Source of the DNA: Saccharothrix sp. NRRL B-16348
GTDB lineage: Bacteria > Actinomycetota > Actinomycetes > Mycobacteriales > Pseudonocardiaceae
Direction: 5' to 3'
NCBI RefSeq assembly: GCF_001280085.1
Contig: NZ_LGED01000136.1
Location: 1-64,000, forward strand
Length of the DNA stretch: 64,000 nt
Shown: piece by piece, positions 1 through 9,438 of the stretch
How positions within the stretch are numbered: position 1 is the stretch's first letter
How the letters are laid out: every line of letters begins with the position of its first letter
The notes under the pieces: model-generated
The model's database searches: none
What the model was told of the DNA's origin: nothing
The model's input: the letters and a program-made list of their open reading frames with translations, nothing else
Program-made: the position numbers and the translations under genes

Positions 1-558
1 GGCGTTGTCCAGCACGACCAGCATCCGCCGCCCGGCCACCAGGCTGCGGTACAGCGCGGCCTGGGCGTCGAGGTCGACGGGGATGCGGTTCGCCTCGACG
101 CCCAGGGCGTCGAGGAACCCGCGCACCGCCACCGCCAGCTCCACCGGCTCGCCGGTGGGACTGAACCCGTGCAGGTCCACGAACAGCTGCCCGTCGGGAA
201 ACCGCTCCAGGTGCCGATGTGCCCACGCCAGGGCGAGCCAGGTCTTGCCGATGCCCCCGGCCCCGCCGATCGCCGAGACCAGCACCGTCGCGCCCTGCCC
301 CGCACCCGCCGGGCCGGTGGTCGGTTCCCGCGCGTCGGTGCCTGGTCCCTGCGGTGTGGCGGCGCGGGTCAGGGCGCGGTCCAGACGGGCCAGTTCCGCG
401 GTCCGGCCGGTGAACAGTCCCGGTGCGGCGGGCAGCTGCCGCGGGATGACCGGCGCGGGTCTCGGTGGTGGCGGGTGCAGGTTCAGGTTGCCGTGCACCA
501 CACCGACGGCGGCACCGTGGTCGGTGGCGACGAGGTCACCGTGGATGCTCGTTGTCAC
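1..558 (-). CDS. STAND (NB-ARC) ATPase, N-terminal part, cut by window edge
   Basis: Reading leftward from a GTG at 558, the frame stays open to base 1, so only about 186 N-terminal residues are present. It contains a P-loop ([10 protein letters not shown]) followed by the NB-ARC pattern [10 protein letters not shown] and, near the edge, RRMLVVLDN (Walker B-like). The N-terminus has a short VVHGNLNLH segment, common before the P-loop in actinobacterial STAND proteins. Such ATPases are signal-dependent switches, usually with C-terminal TPR or WD repeats, which lie outside the window. The gene is close in sequence to the complete STAND gene at 50767-53097. It lies 77 bases downstream of the cyclase-like gene and is probably co-transcribed with it. 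No clear ribosome binding site precedes the chosen GTG, but no other in-frame ATG, GTG or TTG lies between it and the upstream gene. Confidence 0.85.
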   Translation of the reverse strand, partial: MTTSIHGDLVATDHGAAVGVVHGNLNLHPPPPRPAPVIPRQLPAAPGLFTGRTAELARLDRALTRAATPQGPGTDAREPTTGPAGAGQGATVLVSAIGGAGGIGKTWLALAWAHRHLERFPDGQLFVDLHGFSPTGEPVELAVAVRGFLDALGVEANRIPVDLDAQAALYRSLVAGRRMLVVLDNA

Positions 559-635
559 CGCGGTGCCGGCGTCCGGGGTGGTGTCGGGGTGAGGCGGGTC
601 GGCCGCCGACGCGGTGTGCCCGTGGTCCGCGTCGG

Positions 636-1484
636 CTAGCGAGGGTTGTGCGGCTGCTGCGCGGAAGGCGGTGGTGTGCCGATGGTGAGGTGGTCGCCGG
701 TGGCCGCGCCGATGGTGATGCCGGGTCCGGAGCCGTGCACGTCGCCGGCGATGTGCACCCCGCGCGGTCCGGGACCGTCGTACCGGGCGTGTGTTACGGG
801 GCCGGTGGCAGGGCCGCTCACCACATGGCCGGCAGACGCGGTCTCCGGTGCCGGGGTGTCCGGCGGGCGTGGGGTGAGGACGGTGGGGTCGGCAGGGTAG
901 GGGTGGTCGGGCAGGGCGATCCAGGCCAGGTCCTGGAACTCCTTCGCCACTGCCTGGACCGGTCGGAAGGTGGCAGGATCGAGGGTGGCGCAGTGCCGCA
1001 CGACATCGTCGAAGACCAGCCGGGACACGATCATGGCCAGCACACCGGGTGAACTCGCCAGCGCGTCCTTGAGCGGGGCGGTGTCCAGCAGCCGGAACGC
1101 TTCGGTCAGGGCGGTCGAGGTGGCACCCTGTCGGTCGAGGGCGACCTCGCCTGCGTGCACGGCCAGGCGCAACCGAACTCGGGCCGAGTCGTGGCTGGTG
1201 TTGTTGTGCCCGCGCACCGCCCGCACCAGGGCCTCGGGAAGCACCTCCACCAGCGGCGCCTTCGGGTACTCGGGTGGGATGAGCAGGAACAGGCCGTCGC
1301 CGCGGTCCTCGTGATGGCAGTCCTCCCACGACACCCCGGCCGCCGCCAACGCCTCGGCGACGACCGCGTACAGGCCCGCACGGGTATCGAGTTGGTGGTG
1401 CAGGGTCCGGCCGGGGGCGCTGAAGCGCTCCACGTCGACCAGGACCATCGTGCGGTGGACCGCGTGCCGACCCGTACCCGCCAT
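636..1484 (-). CDS. Nucleotidyl-cyclase-like domain protein next to STAND gene
   Basis: This 282-residue protein is read from ATG 1484 ([10 protein letters not shown]); an upstream in-frame GTG at 1529 is less likely because the conserved part starts later. The N-terminal half resembles class III nucleotidyl cyclase-like domains that accompany STAND ATPases in actinobacteria: [10 protein letters not shown] near the start, then [11 protein letters not shown] and [10 protein letters not shown]. Whether the metal-binding Asp pair of an active cyclase is kept cannot be judged by eye. The C-terminus carries [13 protein letters not shown], similar to the VHG segment of the neighbouring STAND protein. 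It ends 77 bases before that gene, so an operon and functional pairing are inferred. The cyclase assignment is tentative. Confidence 0.6.
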   Translation of the reverse strand: MAGTGRHAVHRTMVLVDVERFSAPGRTLHHQLDTRAGLYAVVAEALAAAGVSWEDCHHEDRGDGLFLLIPPEYPKAPLVEVLPEALVRAVRGHNNTSHDSARVRLRLAVHAGEVALDRQGATSTALTEAFRLLDTAPLKDALASSPGVLAMIVSRLVFDDVVRHCATLDPATFRPVQAVAKEFQDLAWIALPDHPYPADPTVLTPRPPDTPAPETASAGHVVSGPATGPVTHARYDGPGPRGVHIAGDVHGSGPGITIGAATGDHLTIGTPPPSAQQPHNPR

Positions 1485-1598
1485 GCCGACCCTCCGAGGG
1501 CAGAACCGCGTGGTGCACCGATGAACCACGTTCTACCGACCAGTGCGGGCGCGTTCCGCGTCATTTGACGCACCGGTCGCCCGTTCGGCCCTACGAGT

Positions 1599-2140
1599 TC
1601 ACCCGGCCGGGTGACACGCCGCCACTGCGGTCCCGCTGTCCGGTCGCGGTCGTCGGATGGGCTCGTCGGGAGCGCCGCCGGGTGCGCGCAGGGGTCGGTA
1701 GCCCTGGCGGGCGTACTCCTGTTCGACGGGGAACTCGTAGGTGCCGTAGGGGTTGACGTGTTCCATCAGGGCCGGGGAGATGTGGGCGAGCAGGTCGTGA
1801 TCGATGCGGCCGCGGCGCTGCGAGAGTCGGTCGAGGGCGAGTTCGAGGTAGGCGGTGTTCCAGGTGATGATCGCGTTGACCGCCAGGGACAGGCACAGGG
1901 CCTGTTCGGTCTGCTGTTCGTGCATCCGGCGCCGCACGGTGCCCTCGTGGGCGAAGAACAGGTCGCGGCGCAGGGAGTGCAGGGTCTCGCCCTTGTTGAG
2001 CTGGCGGGTGATGCGGCGGCGGTAGGTCTCGTCGGCGAGGTAGCGCAGCCGGGTGAAGCGGGCGTGGTCCAGGGCGGTGTCGAGGTGGGCGGCCCAGCGC
2101 TGCGCGGCGTGGGTGCTGACGCCGAGCAGTGGCAGCGACC
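1599..2140 (-). pseudogene. Tn3-family transposase, C-terminal remnant
   Basis: The frame reads through LADETYRRRITRQLNKGE, LSLAVNAIITWNTAYLELAL and LAHISPALMEHVNPYGTYEF, the characteristic C-terminal end of Tn3-family DDE transposases. About 160 residues remain of a protein normally near 1000. Upstream of about 2140 the similarity stops, so the N-terminus and most of the catalytic core are missing. The last 35 residues after the YGTYEF motif run into a Pro/Arg-rich tail unlike the family, suggesting the 3' end is also altered. It is a scar of a past Tn3 insertion. Confidence 0.8.
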
Positions 2141-2160
2141 GTCCAGGTGACGTTCGGCGA

Positions 2161-2192
2161 TGCGGCCGCCCACCTGCTGATGGGCGGCCGCA
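2161..2192. repeat. Perfect 12-bp inverted repeat beside the Tn3 remnant
   Basis: TGCGGCCGCCCA (2161-2172) and TGGGCGGCCGCA (2181-2192) form a perfect stem with an 8-base loop. It lies just beyond the point where transposase similarity stops, within a gene-poor stretch (2141-2487) where nothing else was recognised. It could be a terminator for a neighbour or part of an insertion junction. There is no T-run on either side. Confidence 0.6.
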
Positions 2193-2487
2193 GGAGTCGA
2201 CATCGCCGTCGGAGATCGCGCTGGCGTCGGACCCACCTGATCGACGCCCGGATGATCACTCACCGCTACTTCAGCCGAGAACTCGCGGAAGCGGCATGCG
2301 CGCCTCGCCAGCCAGCAACCCCAGCAAAGATCAGCCGCCAGATAGCTCTGGGGACCGCCAACTATCGCTGGGGGTCACAAACACCGACGGCGCGGTGGTG
2401 CGGACGTCTTAGCTTCACCCATTCGTCGGCGAAAGTCGTGCGTTGCTTGTTCAATCCACGGGCCTTGTCCCTGCTGCGTGTGTCGGT

Positions 2488-2997
2488 CTACGGCTGTGGC
2501 GGGAGCACGTACAGCCCGGTGGTCGCGTCGTGCACGGTGTCCAATCGTCTGGTCAGCACCGTGATGTCGGCGCGCATCGTTGTGTGTTCCAGTCGCAGGA
2601 CCTGGACGGCGCGCAGCAGGGTGTGGGTGGAGGCTTTCCAGTGGTCCCTGTCGAGGCGGAGCTCGGCATGGGTGGCGGTGAGGTTTTCCAGTCGGGCGGT
2701 CAACTGCTCGATGTGTGCCTGCTGTTGGGCTTCGAGGGAGGTGGTGGGTGTGCGGTGCGCTCGGGCGAGGGCGGCGAGGCGGTCGCCGAGGTCGCGGAGG
2801 GAGCCCTGGGTGACGTGGTTGCGGTCGACTTGGGCTTCGCGGGCGAGTCCGGCTTTGCTGAGCAGACCGGGACGGGTGAGGTTGGGGCGGCCGGAGAGCA
2901 TGCGGGCCATGGCGGCGAGGACGGCTTTGCGGGTCGGGTGCGGTTCTGCGTCGATCTCGCGCGAGGTGGGCGCGGTTGCCGCCGGCGGATCGGTCAT
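2488..2997 (-). CDS. Small integrase-accessory protein (DUF6262/TnpC-like)
   Basis: A 169-residue protein starting at ATG 2997, which overlaps the stop of the upstream recombinase by 4 bases (ATGA), so the two were translationally coupled. The N-terminal third (RKAVLAAMARML, then LLSKAGLAREAQVDRNHV) looks like a helix-turn-helix of the type found in accessory proteins encoded after paired tyrosine recombinases (DUF6262, the Tn554 TnpC position). The middle is a predicted coiled coil (SLEAQQQAHIEQLTARLENL). It is intact, whereas both recombinases upstream are frameshifted. The family call rests on position and general appearance, since no diagnostic residue was identified. Confidence 0.55.
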   Translation of the reverse strand: MTDPPAATAPTSREIDAEPHPTRKAVLAAMARMLSGRPNLTRPGLLSKAGLAREAQVDRNHVTQGSLRDLGDRLAALARAHRTPTTSLEAQQQAHIEQLTARLENLTATHAELRLDRDHWKASTHTLLRAVQVLRLEHTTMRADITVLTRRLDTVHDATTGLYVLPPQP

Positions 2998-5201
2998 CGG
3001 CTGTCCGGGAAGGAGGCGGTGTCGGTGGGTGGTGGCAGGGGTGTGCCGTCCGGTCCGATGCGGGTGGCCCAGTGTCGGTCGGCGGTGGTGCGGTGCCCGG
3101 TGGCGGTGATGCGCAGTCGAATCGCCTCGGGTCCGGGGGCGAGGTCGGCCCAGGCGTCGAGTTGTCGGGCGAGGCGTTGGTGGTCGCGGGCGTGGTGGTC
3201 GGTGTGGAAGCGGTTGGGGCAGTGTGGTTGGCAGTTGGCCAGGTCGGGTTCGGTGCGGGCGTCCTGGGCGGTGTCGTTGAGGCACGGCGGGTTGGTGGTG
3301 GGGTCGAATCGGCAGCCGACGGCGGTGTCGGGGTTGTCATAGGCCTGGATGCCGGGGTCGGCGAGCATCTTCTTCCAGTCCTTGGTGGTGAGGATCGCGC
3401 CGGCGAAGGTCGCCGCGGCGTCCACGGCGTGCCGTGCGGCGGGGCCGGAGATGCCGCCGCCGGCGGCCAGTGAGGCGGCGAGGTTATTGAGGGTGGCGGT
3501 GATGTGGTCGGCGGTGTCGCGGGGCAGGAAGCGGGTGGAGCCGGACTGCTTCATGCCGCCGTAGGCGGCGCCGATGACGCCGTCGGCGTGGCCGTAGACG
3601 ACCGCGAGGCCGAACGCCCCGTCGGGCCGGTTGCGGATGAAGGGGCCGATCGTGCGGCGCAGACGTCCGGCGGTGATCCCGGTGGGGTCCTCGGCGATGC
3701 CCGGCAGGTGGTGTCGTGCGGCGATGTCGTTGGCGAAGGCGACGAACGCGCTGATCGCCTTGTTGATGTCGGGGCCGGTGGCCGGTTGGCCGGTCGTATC
3801 GGAGAACAGGGTGGTCGACCGCCTGGGAGCGGGCAGGTTCTCCAGCAGTTCCACAGCTCGGGCCGCCTGGGGCAGGACCGGCCAGATGTGCTCACGGCCG
3901 TCGAGGTCGTGCTGGTCGGTGTGGTCGCGCTGCGCTTTGCGGATGCGTCCGGTGATGCGGTAGCGGACCGCGCCGCCGTCAAGGTGCTCGACGGTGAGGC
4001 AGCCGCGGACCAGGGTGCGCAGCTCCAGCGGTCGTGGTCCCGGCGCCGAGGTAGCCGATCACGACCGCGCACGCGCCCTGCAGCACGTTCCACAGCACGG
4101 AGGTGTGTCGGCGCCGTCGCCCTGTCATGCGGACGGCTACGTGGCGGAAATCCGGTACGAGCCATGGCTGGTCGTTGATCCGCGCGGTGCAGTCCACCGG
4201 CAGGGGTTTCGCCGACCCGTCCTCGGCCAGGGGCGGCAATCCGGTGCCCGACCGCCGGCGCAGGCGCGCGAGTCCTGCCTCGATGGATCGGCCCGGCAGT
4301 CCCGGGCTGATCGCGGTCAGGTAGGCCACGTCTCGACGGTCCCGCCCGTTTCCAGCGCGGGGATGCACGGTCAGCGAGGCCAGCCAGGTCGTGGCGGCGG
4401 CGGGGTCGTGCCCGACCGCGTAGTGCGGGTCGAGGCGGGCGCGGTTGTCGTGGTACCAGCGCAGTGCGGTCAGGCAGTCGCCGGAGAACCGTTCCACGAA
4501 CTCGACCGCCCACCAGATCAGCGGGTCCATGGTGTCCTGCGCGAGCGGTTCACGGCCCTCACCCCGGTCGGTGCGTGGCCGCAGCACAGCCGATTCCCGT
4601 CCGATCCAGAACGGGCGGGCCAGCACGTCACTGGCGGGCAGTTCCCCGGCTTCTCCCCAGGCCCACAGGTAGGTCAACGGCCGGATCAGGGAGGCCGGGT
4701 CCCGCAGGTCGAGGGTGTCGACGTGTTGACCCACCCTTCGAGGTGGTGCGGTGTGATCTGCCGAATCTCGGTGACGCCCGTGTCGGTGTGCAGCCGCCGC
4801 AGGAACCGGATCACCCCACCCAGGGTGAAGACGATGGTGCCGGTCCCGGGCCGGGACCGGTAGTTGCCGCCGGGCAGGAACAGCAGCTGCTCGGGCACCG
4901 GGGTGTTGATCATCAGCCAGGCGAGGCGTTTGAGCGGCGCACGCCAGGCGTGCTCCACGTCGCGCCACCCCATGCTGTCGGCCTTGCGTCGGTGCTCCTG
5001 CTCGAACACCAGCGGGATCGTGCACTCGTTCCCCAGGGCGTCGAGCGGCCAACGGTGGTCCCGGAAGGCGGCGACGGGGGCACCCGGCAAACGCAGTCGC
5101 GCCGGGTCCACGATCGACGCGCCGAGCGCCCGCCGTGCCCACCTGCGGGTCACGACGTCACCGCCGGCGGTGGTGGTCCGGACAGGTGACGGGCCGGTCA
5201 T
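2994..5201 (-). pseudogene. Tyrosine recombinase (Tn554 TnpB-like), two frameshifts
   Basis: Translation in three frames gives one continuous integrase. It starts at ATG 5201 (frame ends near 4686), shifts near 4728 (after TPHHLEGWVN into HVDTLDLRDP), and shifts again near 4042 (after VVIGYLGAG into RPLELRTLVRG), ending at 2994. The core shows the conserved recombinase pattern: Arg in the RPLELRT box, then RLRRTIGPFIRNRP, VYGH and the terminal AAYGG tyrosine. The total is about 730 residues, close to TnpB-type proteins. The start overlaps the stop of the upstream recombinase remnant (ATGA). With two separate frame breaks it is probably inactive unless the breaks are sequence errors. Confidence 0.75.
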
Positions 5202-5805
5202 CCGTAGTCCCCCGCGAACGCTCGTGCGATCTTGTGACGTTGTGTTTCGGTGGCCTGGCCCCGCAGGTAGACCCGGCGTCGTTCGTCCACCCCGGCCTGC
5301 TGCAGCACGGAGAGCACCTGCAGGTAGTAGCGCAGGAACCGCTTTCCCACCGCGGCGGCGGCAGGATCGCCCGCAGGTTCTCCAACCCGTCCAGGATCAG
5401 GACGTCGGTGGGCAGGTGACGGGGTGTGACGCAGGCGTTGGCGCACCCGAAACACGCCAGGAACGGCTCCCGGCACAGGTCGCCGGTGTCGGGATGGTTG
5501 TCGTGGTCGGCGCAGTTGACGCCCACCATGTCCCGGTCCGGATCAAGGTCGTCCACGTCGTGGATCCGCACAGCCATGGTGTCGCGGGCGGCGTCGAGCG
5601 CGTCCTGCAGACCGGCCAGGGCGATGTCGCGACCCGCTTCCACCTGTGAAGGATTCGCCAGCCGGTACCGCAGATGCATCTCGTCGGTGTGCCCGACGGG
5701 CATCTGACCGCCCTTCCACGCACCGGCCTGATGGCTGTTGCGCACCGCAGTGAAGTTCAGCGCGGGCCCGTCGTCGCGCCCCCACGGCCACCACCGTCCG
5801 ACCAT
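5198..5805 (-). pseudogene. Upstream tyrosine recombinase, C-terminal remnant with frameshift
   Basis: Only the C-terminal part of a second recombinase is left. It includes LNFTAVRNSHQAG, VGHTDEMHLRYRLANPSQVE (the His...Tyr end of the catalytic domain) and a Cys-rich tail (CREPFLACFGCANAC). The frame breaks near 5350, between LILDGLENLRAILPP and GKRFLRYYLQVLSVL, and ends at 5198, overlapping the next recombinase start. The reading frame closes by a stop at 5830, so the N-terminal half has been lost. Together with the next two genes it marks a decayed Tn554-like or integrase-trio element. Confidence 0.65.
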
Positions 5806-6609
5806 CGACTGCCGGTCACCGGAGCCCCGTCAGCGCCGCGCCGTCGGGCTCGGCCGCCGAGGGCCAGCCCGGCACGACGGCGTGGATGAGGTGGACGCCA
5901 GGGCAGGTGGTGCCGCGCCGGGTTCGGCGGCCGGACTGGTGCTGCCCGACGGGCTCTCCAGATTGCTATCCCGGGGTCGTCACCGGCACGAGGGAATCGA
6001 CTTCGACCAACAGGCACGGCGCACACACCCGGCGCAGCGGGTCATGAGGCAGATGCGCACACAGGTGCGCGGCCGATCCGGAGGAAGGCCGCCGCGCGGA
6101 AGTTCCCGACCAACAGTAACTGCTTAACCTCGAAGCCACTGGTACCGAGATTGATTCCGTTAAGCCTTCCGGGTGAACCTCGAAACATTTCCGCAGGTCA
6201 GCGATCAGTCATACGTTGCCTACAGTCATACATGTCCGCAACAACCACATGACTCCACGACTTGCCTTAGCGCAGTCGGACTTTGCTAAATGCGACTGCC
6301 CGGCGATCTGGAGGTGTATTCCAGCCAACCTGACCAGGCGTTACAATAATGTCCACCCCGCACGTTAATGACGTTCGGCCAGGCGTTGCGTCGGCGCGCG
6401 AGGCGGCCGGACAGACAGACCGACGGACCGACGTACATATGTAAGGTCTGTAGGTTCGCGCCCCCGCTGCGAAGGGCTGAGGGTGGTTGCGCTACGTTTC
6501 TGTCGCGTGGAACGGTGCTTCGTTCACCACTCCTCGGCTGCCCGGTCACTTCACCGCACAGGTTCGCTGTGCAGTGAACTGCCAAGAGTGGCCGAGGAAG
6601 GGAGAACGA
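5806..6609. other. Gene-poor stretch, nothing clearly recognised
   Basis: About 800 bases with no convincing coding frame. It is less GC-rich than the flanks between roughly 6120 and 6370. A short run of near-repeats (gacagaccgacggaccgac) lies around 6412-6434. Possible promoter sequences for the small gene at 6610 are not distinct enough to mark. Confidence 0.4.
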
Positions 6610-6807
6610 GTGTTGAATCGCGTGTTCGGGAAGGTGATCGGTGCCTTGCGGGTGCCGACTGCACGCCTGGGCGAGGTTGCCAGCGCCTCATGGACGTTGG
6701 TCGCACGCCCATGGAAGGAGGGCAGCCGGGGCCGCAAGTACGGTCCCGGACTGCTCCTCTGGGTTGCCCGCCTGATTGTCGAGTACCTAGTTCGCAGCAG
6801 GTGGTAA
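6610..6807 (+). CDS. Small hydrophobic-tailed protein, unknown function
   Basis: A 65-residue frame starting at GTG 6610, preceded at 5-10 bases by the strong ribosome binding site GGAAGGGAG (around 6596-6604); a longer in-frame start at 6487 has no such site. The protein is basic in the middle (RPWKEGSRGRKYG) and ends in an amphipathic to hydrophobic segment (LLLWVARLIVEYLV) that could contact a membrane. No family was recognised. It stands alone on its strand between integrase remnants and the deformylase gene. It is kept as a probable gene because of its ribosome binding site and codon pattern. Confidence 0.45.
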   Translation: MLNRVFGKVIGALRVPTARLGEVASASWTLVARPWKEGSRGRKYGPGLLLWVARLIVEYLVRSRW

Positions 6808-6874
6808 CAACCCCTCGCTGAGCGGTGGACGTCGCCGGGCCTGGCGGCGTCCGCCTCTCCAGTAACGCCCTCAT

Positions 6875-6888
6875 CAGTAACGTTACTG
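6875..6888. promoter_or_regulatory. 14-bp perfect palindrome CAGTAACGTTACTG, operator-like
   Basis: The palindrome lies about 70 bases after the small gene ending at 6807, in a 379-base gap (6808-7186) without genes. A half-copy (AGTAACG) occurs 15 bases upstream at 6861-6867, as expected for a dimeric regulator site with a weaker neighbour. The binding protein is unknown. Nothing else was recognised in the gap. Confidence 0.4.
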
Positions 6889-7186
6889 CTGGGCAGCCTA
6901 GCCCTACCTACATCACATGTAAGTATGAGGGAGCACCTCCGTGATGCCGCCTGCATCGCCGTCACGGCCACGACACGCGCTGACATGGGGCCTTCGCCAG
7001 GCGAGGGTCAGGCAGCCAAGCGCAGTAGCCGGATCTCATGTTGGAGTTGCTGCACGTCGCTGTCGCTGATGGTCGAGCACAATCGCGGTGTGGGCCGGGC
7101 CGTCCGCGTCCTGCGTGTTGCGGACGGCATGAACGGGCCACCGGCGGGCATCGCCTTGCAAGCCGATCGGGAACCGTCCAGGAGCG

Positions 7187-8707
7187 TCAGTGGGCGTTGT
7201 AGGCCCACGTGTGGCCGGTGCCCCGGTACTGCTCGATGGGGGTGGGCTGCCGTCCATCGGGCAGGTGGTCGTGACAGAGGATGCCGTGGAGGTGGTCGAC
7301 TTCGTGGGCGACCAGTCGGGCCATACCCCACTCGAAGATGGTGATCTTCAGTTCGCCGGTGATGTCGGTGTGTTCGACGTGGATGTGCAGCGGGCGAGGG
7401 ATGAGGCAGCGGACGTCGAAGAAGCTCAGGCACCCTTCGTACTGCTCGTCGGTCTCGGCGCTGGCCTCGATGATCCGGGGATTGAGCAGGGTGATGACCT
7501 GGTCGGTGCCCGGTGGTCGCACCAGGGCGGCGGCGCGGTCGATGCCGATCTGGGGCGCGGCCACGCCCATGCCCTTGCCGAAGTTGTGGGCGCCGGCGAT
7601 GCGTTGGGCGGCGGAGTGCAGTTCGGCGATGACCCGGCGTGCGTCCTCGGCCTCGGCGGGCAGGTCGAAGGAACGGGCGGTGCGGCGCAGCAGCGGGTCG
7701 CCCTCCTGGACGACGCCGAGCCCGGTCATGGTCTGACTCGGCCGCGCCGGCTGGTCGGCATCAGTAGTTCTGCGGCCTCGGAAGTCCCATTCGAGGCGGT
7801 AGCGGCCGTGCAGGGGCGGGTCTTCGCACGACCAGGCGAATCGCACGCGGTCGTCGGCGGTGGTGCGGGTAATGGCGGTGCGGAAGGGCATGGCCTCCGC
7901 GGTCATCGAGGTGTGCAGCCCCCACACGACCGGCGCAAGTTCGGCGGGGAAGTCCAGGGTCACCGACAGGGTGGTGGTCGGCAGGCGCACGGCGCGTTGG
8001 AACCAGTTGCCCCAGTGGTCCTCGCGGACGGTGTACTCGTATTCGATCCAGGTCGACTCTCCCGGGTAGAGCGGGAAGTGCCCGGTGTCGCCGGAGAAGT
8101 GCAGCCAGACTTCCTTGAACGCGTCGCGGTCGTGGTGGGCGCTCCAGGTCATCGGCTCGGCGCGGTCGGGGCCGTGCCAGGCGTGCAGGTCGATCTCGTC
8201 CCAGGTGAGCGGGTCGGCGCTGTAGAGCTTGTTCGAGCGTTCGGGGTCGCCGGGGTGACGGTCGACGGAGATGCGGATCAGGTAGCGGCTGATCGGCTCG
8301 GTCCCGTCGTTGACCAGACGGCGCCGCTGGGTCAGTCGGTAGACGCCTGCGTCGTAGCGCAGGGTGGCGTCGTCGTGGTCCACCACCAGACCACCTGTGC
8401 CCGCCAGCTCGCGCGACTCGGCTGCGGCGTTGGGGCGGACGCGGGGTTCGCGGCCGGTCTCGAAGGCGCGGAACGCCTCGCGCAACGCTCCCCCGGCGGC
8501 CAGCACGGTCTCGGCCTGGAGCGCGAACTCCCGCGACGGGCGCTCCGCGCCGGATTCGACCTTGGAGACGTAGGAACGGTCGTAGTCCATCTTGCGGGCC
8601 AGTGCCGCGCGGGACAGGCCGCGCACGTCCCGCCAGCGGGCGAATTCCGCCGCGAAGGCGTTGCCCTTGTCGCCGCCCGCGTCGGTGACCTGCGTGTCGT
8701 CGACCAT
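7187..8707 (-). CDS. XRE-type regulator fused to peptide deformylase
   Basis: Read from ATG 8707 (506 residues); a GTG at 8761 is an alternative. Residues about 15-70 form a lambda-repressor-like helix-turn-helix (WRDVRGLSRAALARKMDYD, then SYVSKVESG). A middle region of about 270 residues is unknown (WSAHHDRDAFKEVWLHFSGD and others). The C-terminus is a complete peptide deformylase: GKGMGVAAPQIG (377-388), EGCLS (424-428) and HEVDH (468-472), i.e. all three metal/catalytic motifs. Deformylases remove the N-formyl group from new proteins and are normally about 170-190 residues without a regulator. The fusion may act as a regulator, a spare deformylase, or a resistance copy near the lanthipeptide operon. 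The last two ideas are inference. Confidence 0.85.
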   Translation of the reverse strand: MVDDTQVTDAGGDKGNAFAAEFARWRDVRGLSRAALARKMDYDRSYVSKVESGAERPSREFALQAETVLAAGGALREAFRAFETGREPRVRPNAAAESRELAGTGGLVVDHDDATLRYDAGVYRLTQRRRLVNDGTEPISRYLIRISVDRHPGDPERSNKLYSADPLTWDEIDLHAWHGPDRAEPMTWSAHHDRDAFKEVWLHFSGDTGHFPLYPGESTWIEYEYTVREDHWGNWFQRAVRLPTTTLSVTLDFPAELAPVVWGLHTSMTAEAMPFRTAITRTTADDRVRFAWSCEDPPLHGRYRLEWDFRGRRTTDADQPARPSQTMTGLGVVQEGDPLLRRTARSFDLPAEAEDARRVIAELHSAAQRIAGAHNFGKGMGVAAPQIGIDRAAALVRPPGTDQVITLLNPRIIEASAETDEQYEGCLSFFDVRCLIPRPLHIHVEHTDITGELKITIFEWGMARLVAHEVDHLHGILCHDHLPDGRQPTPIEQYRGTGHTWAYNAH

Positions 8708-8834
8708 GACCGCCCTGTCCCCCTGTTGGCCGTGAGTGGGCGTGAACCCACCGTGAGTCACGGCTCAGCCTAGAGGCACACCCCTGCGCCGGAGTGTTGT
8801 GGACGGTGTCCGGCTCGGCACAGGGAGGACCTCC

Positions 8835-9431
8835 ATGACACCCAGCCTCACGACCACGGCAGGACGACCCACCACCGCGACCACCGGTGCCGACCCGACG
8901 TCGACACCGGCGACCGACGCCTACCCGTTGCCCGGCGGTGCCGAGGTGATCCGCGCATGCGGCGCCGAACCGCCCGCCGGCTCCGACCCGATCCTGATCG
9001 CGGTCTCCGTCCTGGCCCGCAAACACCTGGAACGCATCCAGGCCGTGCCCGCGCAGCGCGACCTCTACGACAACGACCACGTGCTCGCCGCCGCCGCACG
9101 GATCCTCCTGAGTTGCGCGAGCGCCCGCGAAGCCCTCGTCGACCAGATCGACCGGTGGGTGACCGAAAGGCTGCCCACCGGCCCGCCCGCGGCGCTACTG
9201 CACACCGAGACCCTGGGCCAACTCGTGGACCGCATGGCGATGACCTGGGCGTACCGGCGGCAACTGACGCACCGCGTGCCGTCCTCCCGCGGCGCGTCCG
9301 TCGGGCACCAGGCGCAGGCGACGATGGACGAGGTCGCCGCCCTCGTCAACGCCTACGACGACCTGCTGGCCGAGCTGCGCACCGGCCGGCGTCGACTGCC
9401 CACCACAGTCTCCGCCGTACTCGGGCTGTAG
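8835..9431 (+). CDS. Hypothetical protein, possibly DUF4254-like
   Basis: Start ATG 8835 follows GGGAGG at 8823-8828. It is 198 residues with a Thr-rich N-terminus and an otherwise helical protein. The stretch LHTETLGQLVDRMAMTWAYR resembles the conserved end of DUF4254 proteins, and LYDNDHVLAAAARI precedes it, but the match is by eye only. It is divergent from the XRE-deformylase gene, with a shared intergenic region of about 130 bases that contains two CCGTGAGT copies. It opens a plus-strand run of small genes that leads towards the lanthipeptide operon, so a regulatory or auxiliary link is possible but unproven. Confidence 0.5.
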   Translation: MTPSLTTTAGRPTTATTGADPTSTPATDAYPLPGGAEVIRACGAEPPAGSDPILIAVSVLARKHLERIQAVPAQRDLYDNDHVLAAAARILLSCASAREALVDQIDRWVTERLPTGPPAALLHTETLGQLVDRMAMTWAYRRQLTHRVPSSRGASVGHQAQATMDEVAALVNAYDDLLAELRTGRRRLPTTVSAVLGL

Positions 9432-9438
9432 GCCGCCC

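Noticed and set aside
5..592. Long plus-strand open frames opposite the STAND gene
   Set aside because: They are antisense to a frame with clear P-loop and NB-ARC motifs; GC-rich codon bias makes such shadows common.
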